A DNA stretch of 9,685 nucleotides, taken from contig DDSL01000042.1 in the NCBI GenBank assembly GCA_002343825.1, positions 10,669 to 20,353 on the forward strand, written 5' to 3'. Origin of the DNA: Chthonomonas sp. UBA2391 (GTDB taxonomy: Bacteria > Armatimonadota > Fimbriimonadia > Fimbriimonadales > Fimbriimonadaceae). Below, one piece after another: positions 5,482 to 9,685 of the stretch; the first letter of the stretch is position 1, and every line of letters starts with the position of its first letter. The notes beneath the pieces are model-generated. The model ran no database searches and was not told the DNA's origin. It worked only from the letters and a program-made list of their open reading frames with translations. The position numbers and the translations under genes are program-made.

Positions 5482-6489
5482 TTACGGATTAACCGTAACA
5501 GTCAGCGTCGTCGAGAACGGCTGCTTCAGTCCATAGAGGTCTGAGATGGTGAGCGTCACGACGAACGTGCCCGGTTTGCGGAAGCGCTGTCGGAGGAACT
5601 GGCCTTCCGCGTCGACTTGGATGCCGTCCGTGGAGTCGAAGTCCCAGGTGTAGCGCAGCGGCGTCGCTCCGCCGAAGCCCGAACCGGCCAGATCAACGGT
5701 TGAGCCGAGGCCGATATTGAGCTCGCGAACATTGACCGAACCCGAGATCGGGGTCGAGTCGTTGCTCGTCTTCATCTCACCGATGAAGAAGGTCCCGGTG
5801 GAGTCCGCCGAGAAAGCCACTTCCTTGATGATCTTGTTGGTCTTGTCGAATCCGTTGATGGCCTGCAGAGGGATCCCCAGTCTGCGCCACTCTTCTCCGG
5901 CGGCTTGGGAGGTCAGCGGGATGTAGATTTCTGATTTCTTTCCGTCGGTGGTGGTGACAATGACGCGGAGATTCTTCATCTCGGCGGCTTCGATCGGGGT
6001 TCCTGCTCCGGCGCCTGGATTGGATCCTCCACCGGTGGGGCCACCTCCGACACCTGCCGCGCCTCCGCCCGCACCAGGCCCCCCGCCGCGTGGGCCGCCT
6101 CGGCTACCGCCTTCTTCACCCGCTCCCATTCCAGGTCCGCCGCCGCGCTCACCGCCGGGGTTTCCGACTCCCGAGCTGGAAGACGTCGTGGCCGCCGGCT
6201 TCATGATCAGCATCAGCATGTTGCCCTTGTCGCCGACCATGCCCGAGAGGTCGACCGGCTTACTCAGGAGAATGCGGCCACCTTGGAAGTAGTTGCGGGT
6301 GCTGATACGCACGGAAAACTTGCCTTCGAATGCGGCCTCGTCGGTCTCGGCAATGCGCCCACTGCCCCAACCTTTGAGTTCAATCCCTTGTTCCTTGACC
6401 GATCGAACCGGTTCATAGACGACCAAGCTTTGGGCTTGAAGTGCGCTGGCGGCCAGCGCGCCGAGTGTGATGAGTGTCCACCGTTTCAT
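5482..6489 (-). CDS. Secreted protein with Gly-rich linker and C-terminal PKD domain
   Basis: The 335-residue product begins with a signal peptide: KR at 2-3, a hydrophobic core to about residue 16, and probable cleavage between 16 and 20 (ASALQA-Q). It is thus likely exported. Residues about 22-98 and 170-243 look like two halves of a beta-rich domain, possibly a carbohydrate-binding-like sandwich. They are separated by a low-complexity Gly/Pro/Ala/Ser stretch at 104-163. Residues about 246-335 form a PKD domain, with YTWDFDSTDG (280-289) and FRKPGTFVVTLTISD (303-317). PKD domains are usually extracellular binding or spacer modules; no catalytic motif was seen. The ATG at 6489 has AGGA 9 nt upstream. 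It lies 18 bp after ymdB and just before a terminator, so it is probably the last gene of the recA unit. Function unknown; cell-surface or matrix adhesion is a guess. Confidence 0.85.
   Translation of the reverse strand: MKRWTLITLGALAASALQAQSLVVYEPVRSVKEQGIELKGWGSGRIAETDEAAFEGKFSVRISTRNYFQGGRILLSKPVDLSGMVGDKGNMLMLIMKPAATTSSSSGVGNPGGERGGGPGMGAGEEGGSRGGPRGGGPGAGGGAAGVGGGPTGGGSNPGAGAGTPIEAAEMKNLRVIVTTTDGKKSEIYIPLTSQAAGEEWRRLGIPLQAINGFDKTNKIIKEVAFSADSTGTFFIGEMKTSNDSTPISGSVNVRELNIGLGSTVDLAGSGFGGATPLRYTWDFDSTDGIQVDAEGQFLRQRFRKPGTFVVTLTISDLYGLKQPFSTTLTVTVNP
6001..6180 (-). repeat. Low-complexity Gly-rich coding stretch
   Basis: This segment encodes residues 104-163 of the PKD-domain protein. It is made of irregular short runs such as GGERGGGPGMGAGEEGG and GGPRGGGPGAGGG. 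No exact tandem unit is seen. It looks like a flexible linker or loop insertion and is a plausible place for length variation between strains. Confidence 0.75.
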
Positions 6490-6507
6490 TCGCTTGTTTC
6501 CTGCTGA

Positions 6508-7290
6508 TTAGGGCTCGAAGCGCACCCGCTCGATGGCGAAAGCGCGTCCTGTTTCTCTATCGACGTCTATCATGGCACCTGAGATCGTTCCCGGTGTGTT
6601 GCTGACCTCAAATCGTGTCGGCATTGTTGTGCGGAATCGGTGCAAAACGACCTCGCGATCCATCCCCAGAACGCTGCCGATGGGGCCGCACATCCCGACA
6701 TCGGTTTGGTATGCGGTCCCGCCGGGCAATATCGTTTCATCCGCCGTCGTCACATGGGTATGGGTTCCCAGCACCGCCGTCACTCGGCCATCTAGGTGAT
6801 AACCCATGGCGATTTTTTCGCTGGTCGCTTCGGCATGAAAGTCGACAAAGATGTGCGGTGTTTCCAAGCTCGCCACCAGTGCATCGGCAGCGGCGAAGGG
6901 GTCGTCGTAGCTATCCATAAAGACCCGGCCGCAGAGGTTGATCGCGGCGAGGGTGATCCCGTCTTTGGTCACGGTGTCGATGCCTCGCCCCGGGCAGCGG
7001 GTAGGGATGTTGGCGGGTCGGATGATCTTGGCCGGAGTGTCAAGGTAGGGGTAGATCTCGCGCTTGTTGAAGGCGTGGTTACCGAGGGTGATCAGATCGA
7101 CCCCGAGGGCCTGGAGTTCGCGGCAAATATCGGGGGTGATGCCGACCCCGCCCGCGGAGTTCTCCCCATTCACGATGACGAAAAGCGGGCGGTATGAGTC
7201 GATCAGGCTCGGGAGGCCAGCCTGGACCGCATTGCGACCTGGCTTTCCGACGATATCGCCTAGGAAGAGAATTCGATAACTTGTATTCAT
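6508..7290 (-). CDS. ymdB: YmdB-family metallophosphoesterase (2',3'-cyclic nucleotide phosphodiesterase)
   Basis: This 260-residue protein belongs to the TIGR00282/YmdB family of dinuclear metal phosphodiesterases. Members hydrolyse 2',3'-cyclic nucleotides, and in Bacillus YmdB influences biofilm and motility gene choice. All metal-site motifs are present: GDIVGKPGR (D12), NGEN (E43, N44), LGNHAF (N71, H72), DFHAEATSEK (H152) and GTHTHV (H177, H179). Length matches the family. The ATG at 7290 overlaps the rny stop by 4 bp (ATGA), so translation is probably coupled. The rny-ymdB pairing also occurs in Bacillus, supporting a shared role in RNA turnover or signalling. No signal peptide is seen, so it acts in the cytoplasm. 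The substrate here is inferred from the family. Confidence 0.95.
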   Translation of the reverse strand: MNTSYRILFLGDIVGKPGRNAVQAGLPSLIDSYRPLFVIVNGENSAGGVGITPDICRELQALGVDLITLGNHAFNKREIYPYLDTPAKIIRPANIPTRCPGRGIDTVTKDGITLAAINLCGRVFMDSYDDPFAAADALVASLETPHIFVDFHAEATSEKIAMGYHLDGRVTAVLGTHTHVTTADETILPGGTAYQTDVGMCGPIGSVLGMDREVVLHRFRTTMPTRFEVSNTPGTISGAMIDVDRETGRAFAIERVRFEP

Positions 7291-8315
7291 TGACTCGTGG
7301 CGGTGGCCTTATGGGTTCTCAGTACCGTGACCTGGACGGGGGGCGCTTCGGGAAACTGGGCCCTGATTTTGGCCGCAATCGACTCGGCGAGTCCCTGAAG
7401 TTCGTCGTCGGAAACAGTCTCGGGCCGAACTTGGACGCGGACCGCTCGGCCAGCCTGATAGGCCACGGCCTCGGCGACGCCCTCCACCGTCCGCGCAATC
7501 TCCTCGAGATTCTCCAGCCGCTGGAGATAGTTCTCCAGCGACCCCCGTCGGGCGGCGGGCCGACTGGCGCTGAGGGTATCGGCCAAGATCACCAGATCGG
7601 CCGTGGCCGAAGCTGGCTCGATCTCTCGATGGTGGGCGCCGACGGCGTTCAGGATCTCTTCATCGAGCCCGAATGCGCGCAAGAACTCCATCCCGGCCAG
7701 AGCATGGGGGCCTTTGAATTCTGGCCCGAGGCCTTTTCCCACATCATGGAGGAGGCCGGCAAGCCGGGGACCGCGATCCGGTAGACCCAATTCGACGGCT
7801 ATTTGCCCTGCCAACCGGCTCACCTCCACGCTGTGGGCCAGGACGTTTTGGCCGTAAGCGGTTCGGAATCGGAGCCGGGAGAGGGCTTCGACCAGCCCGG
7901 CTTGGAGCGCGCCGACTCCAGCCTCCCGAATCGCGGCCTCGGCGGCTTCTCGTGCGACAAGGTCGATCTCGGACTCGGAATGGGCATGAAGTTCCTCAAT
8001 CTTGCCGGGCTGGATGCGTCCGTCGGCCAAGAGGTTGAGCAAGGTGAGGCGGGCGATCTCGCGTCTGCGGGCGTCAAAGCTGCTGAGCATCACGGCTTGG
8101 GGAGTGTCATCGATCAAGAGATCGACGCCCGTGATCTGCTCAAAGGCCTTGATGTTACGACCTTCGCGGCCGATCAGTCGCCCTTTCATCTCCTCATTGG
8201 GTAGCGGGACGACGACCATGGTGGACTCGGCAACGACCGAACTGGCAACTCGTTCCATCGCCGTGATGAGCACGCGGCGAAGATCTTGAGGGTCACTCGG
8301 GTCCAAATTCGGCAT
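7287..8315 (-). CDS. rny: RNase Y homologue lacking the N-terminal membrane anchor and coiled coil
   Basis: This 342-residue protein matches the C-terminal part of RNase Y, the endoribonuclease that starts mRNA decay in many bacteria. The KH domain shows LPNEEMKGRLIGREGRNIKAF (38-58) and TGVDLLIDDTPQAV (62-75). The HD domain shows H161 (LAHSVEV), H190-D191 (GLLHDVGK), AHHREIEP (227-234) and ADTLSASRPAARR (245-257), and a conserved C-terminal region follows. Canonical RNase Y is about 510-520 residues, with a transmembrane helix and a long coiled coil before KH. Here only about 30 residues precede KH and recX occupies the DNA upstream, so that part is absent, not unread. The ATG at 8315 overlaps recX by 23 bp; a TTG at 8375 is unlikely. 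Without the anchor it should be soluble. Nuclease activity is likely but not certain. Confidence 0.93.
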   Translation of the reverse strand: MPNLDPSDPQDLRRVLITAMERVASSVVAESTMVVVPLPNEEMKGRLIGREGRNIKAFEQITGVDLLIDDTPQAVMLSSFDARRREIARLTLLNLLADGRIQPGKIEELHAHSESEIDLVAREAAEAAIREAGVGALQAGLVEALSRLRFRTAYGQNVLAHSVEVSRLAGQIAVELGLPDRGPRLAGLLHDVGKGLGPEFKGPHALAGMEFLRAFGLDEEILNAVGAHHREIEPASATADLVILADTLSASRPAARRGSLENYLQRLENLEEIARTVEGVAEAVAYQAGRAVRVQVRPETVSDDELQGLAESIAAKIRAQFPEAPPVQVTVLRTHKATATSQ

Positions 8316-8703
8316 CGGAAAAGCGAGAAGCGAGGGCGGCGTGAATGGTCTCTTCGTCGTAGCCCTTGCTCGCAAGATACCGCGCGGCCTTGGGTGGGGT
8401 GTCGCCTTGGCGGCGTCGGGCTAGCAAAAGTGCCCGGGCACGTTCTTTCTCGTCAGGGAGGTCGGGAATATCGAGACCGTGCTCGTCAAGTTGACGCCGG
8501 ATCTCTAAATTGCTGGCGCCTTTTTCGATCAGCCGTCGAACGAGCGCCTCTTGCGTGCGGGTGTCGCTCTGGAGCCCGTTTTGCCTGAGCAACTCCAGAC
8601 AGCGTTCGATGGCTTCGGGCGAGTGGCCGCGGTCTTCGAGGATTTTGCGAAGTTCGGTGGCAGACCGCTCGCGCTGGCTGAGGAGCCGAGCGGCCTGCAC
8701 CAT
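8293..8703 (-). CDS. recX: Regulatory protein RecX
   Basis: RecX binds RecA filaments and modulates, usually inhibits, RecA activity in the cytoplasm. The 136-residue product has the three-helix repeat architecture: ARLLSQRERSATELRKILEDRG (4-25), a middle repeat with VRRLIEKGASNLEIRRQLDEHG (55-76), and a last repeat with ARYLASKGYDEETIHAALASRF (107-128). I chose the ATG at 8703, 4 bp after the recA stop, where family similarity begins; GAGGTG lies directly upstream, closer than usual. An in-frame ATG at 8742 would add 13 residues and overlap recA by 35 bp, so the start is uncertain. The reading frame stays open much further upstream inside recA, but that is a shadow. Its position after recA is typical of recX. 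Confidence 0.88.
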   Translation of the reverse strand: MVQAARLLSQRERSATELRKILEDRGHSPEAIERCLELLRQNGLQSDTRTQEALVRRLIEKGASNLEIRRQLDEHGLDIPDLPDEKERARALLLARRRQGDTPPKAARYLASKGYDEETIHAALASRFSDAEFGPE

Positions 8704-8707
8704 CACC

Positions 8708-9685
8708 TCATTCGTCGTCGCCGGGCTCTTCTTCGTCGTCATGGTCGACGGGGGCTTGAACCACGGCACTCGCCCGTTCGGCCTTAAAGATATCGCGGAC
8801 CTTCTTGTCGATTTCGCCGAAGATGTTCGGATTTTCATCGAGGAAGTTGCGGGCGTTGTCTCGGCCTTGTCCGAGTCGAACCTCGCCGTAATTGAAGTAG
8901 GTTCCGGCCCGGCTGACGAGATTTTTGGCCACCGCGACGTCCAGAAGGTCTCCCGACTTGCTGATCCCTTTTCCGTAGATGACGTCAAATTCGGTTTGCT
9001 TGAAAGGCGGGGCAACCTTGTTCTTGACGACCTTGACCTTGGTTCGGGCTCCAATCTGGTCGGTACCGGTCTTGATGGCCTCCCCTTTTCGGACCTCGAG
9101 GCGCACCGATGCCCAGAACTTGAGGGCTCGTCCGCCAGGGGTGGTTTCGGGGTTTCCGTACATGACTCCAATCTTCTCTCGGAGCTGGTTGATGAAGATT
9201 GCTGCGGTTTTGGATTTGTTGATCGATCCGCCGAGTTTGCGCAGAGCTTGGGACATCATCCGGGCCTGAATCCCGACGTGACTGTCCCCCATCTCTCCTT
9301 CGATTTCAGCTTTGGGCACAAGCGCGGCGACGGAGTCGAGGACCACGATATCCACCGATCCGCTTCGGATAATAGCGTCCATGATCTCAAGCGCTTCCTC
9401 GCCATTGCTCGGCTGGCTGATATAGAGGCGGTCTACGTCAACCCCGAGTGCACGAGCGTATTCGACATCGAGGGCGTGTTCGGCATCCACATAGAGCGCC
9501 AATCCGCCGCTCCGCTGGGCTTCGGCCACGCAGTGGAGGGCCAAAGTCGTCTTGCCCGAGCTTTCTCCACCATAGATCTCGGTGATCCGGCCGCGAGGCA
9601 GTCCGCCGATGCCCAGTGCCATGTCGAGGCTGAGGCTTCCGGTGGGAATCGCCTCGATGAGCTCGCGCTCACCCGCGCCGAGGCG
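8708..9685 (-). CDS. recA: Recombinase RecA (5' end outside window)
   Basis: RecA forms ATP-dependent filaments on single-stranded DNA, catalyses strand exchange and triggers LexA-type cleavage in the SOS response. The frame is open from the window edge, giving 325 residues that begin [21 protein letters not shown]; about 35 N-terminal residues are missing. Walker A is GGESSGKTT (39-47), with G where GPESSGKTT is more usual. The core continues with YVDAEHALD (65-73), [20 protein letters not shown] (114-133), and the L2 region [26 protein letters not shown] (165-190). The tail [13 protein letters not shown] is acidic, as usual for RecA. No intein is present in the visible part. It heads a packed unit with recX, rny, ymdB and the PKD protein. 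Its promoter and any SOS box are outside the window. Confidence 0.98.
   Translation of the reverse strand, partial: RLGAGERELIEAIPTGSLSLDMALGIGGLPRGRITEIYGGESSGKTTLALHCVAEAQRSGGLALYVDAEHALDVEYARALGVDVDRLYISQPSNGEEALEIMDAIIRSGSVDIVVLDSVAALVPKAEIEGEMGDSHVGIQARMMSQALRKLGGSINKSKTAAIFINQLREKIGVMYGNPETTPGGRALKFWASVRLEVRKGEAIKTGTDQIGARTKVKVVKNKVAPPFKQTEFDVIYGKGISKSGDLLDVAVAKNLVSRAGTYFNYGEVRLGQGRDNARNFLDENPNIFGEIDKKVRDIFKAERASAVVQAPVDHDDEEEPGDDE

Noticed and set aside
7194..7784. Plus-strand open frame of 196 codons opposite rny and ymdB
   Set aside because: It is antisense to two well-conserved genes and has no recognisable motif or ribosome site.
8743..9171. Extension of the recX frame upstream to 9171 (292 codons in total)
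   Set aside because: The added part overlaps recA out of frame, is Ser/Arg/Thr-rich and unlike RecX, while recA is unmistakable there. RecX similarity begins only near 8703.
1..9685. Mobile element, prophage, CRISPR or defence system
   Set aside because: No transposase, integrase, repeat array, terminal inverted repeats, tRNA-adjacent integration or defence-type domains were seen, and gene content is uniformly core-like.

Overview
This window reads as a compact stretch of bacterial chromosome with housekeeping genes. It holds eight clear protein genes on the minus strand and one truncated gene entering on the plus strand at the left edge. No RNA genes, mobile elements, CRISPR arrays or integrated foreign DNA were seen. 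The sequence is GC-rich with short or overlapping gene junctions. The order recA-recX-rny-ymdB resembles the recA-rny-ymdB neighbourhood of Firmicutes, and the sigma factor is of the SigH (Spo0H) type. This suggests a Terrabacteria-type organism, and Armatimonadota (Fimbriimonas-like) is my best guess. That guess comes from gene content only and is of low to moderate confidence.

Layout, in the direction of minus-strand transcription (right to left). (1) recA (cut by the right edge), recX, an N-terminally short RNase Y homologue (KH+HD only), ymdB and a secreted PKD-domain protein form one tightly packed unit. Its junctions are a 4-bp gap, a 23-bp overlap, a 4-bp ATGA overlap and an 18-bp gap, and it ends at a strong hairpin terminator near 5429-5466. 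(2) Directly after that terminator a TTGACA/TAGACT promoter drives a SigH-like sigma factor, then cdsA (overlapping by 4 bp), then an ABC ATPase without a visible permease. (3) A 124-bp intergenic region holds a perfect 16-bp parS site, a second degenerate parS 26 bp away, and a TATAAT promoter for valS. (4) valS runs to the left and its 3' end overlaps tail-to-tail by 49 bp with the end of a plus-strand comEC gene, of which only the last 89 codons are visible.

Functionally the right unit joins recombination (RecA, RecX) to RNA/nucleotide turnover (RNase Y-like HD protein, YmdB phosphodiesterase). The middle unit joins a sigma factor to phospholipid precursor synthesis and an exporter ATPase. 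The left side holds translation (ValRS) and DNA uptake (ComEC). The most notable element is the parS pair, which places a ParB binding site on the valS promoter region and hints that the window lies in the chromosome's origin-side segregation domain. I did not find a new multi-gene defence or accessory system here.
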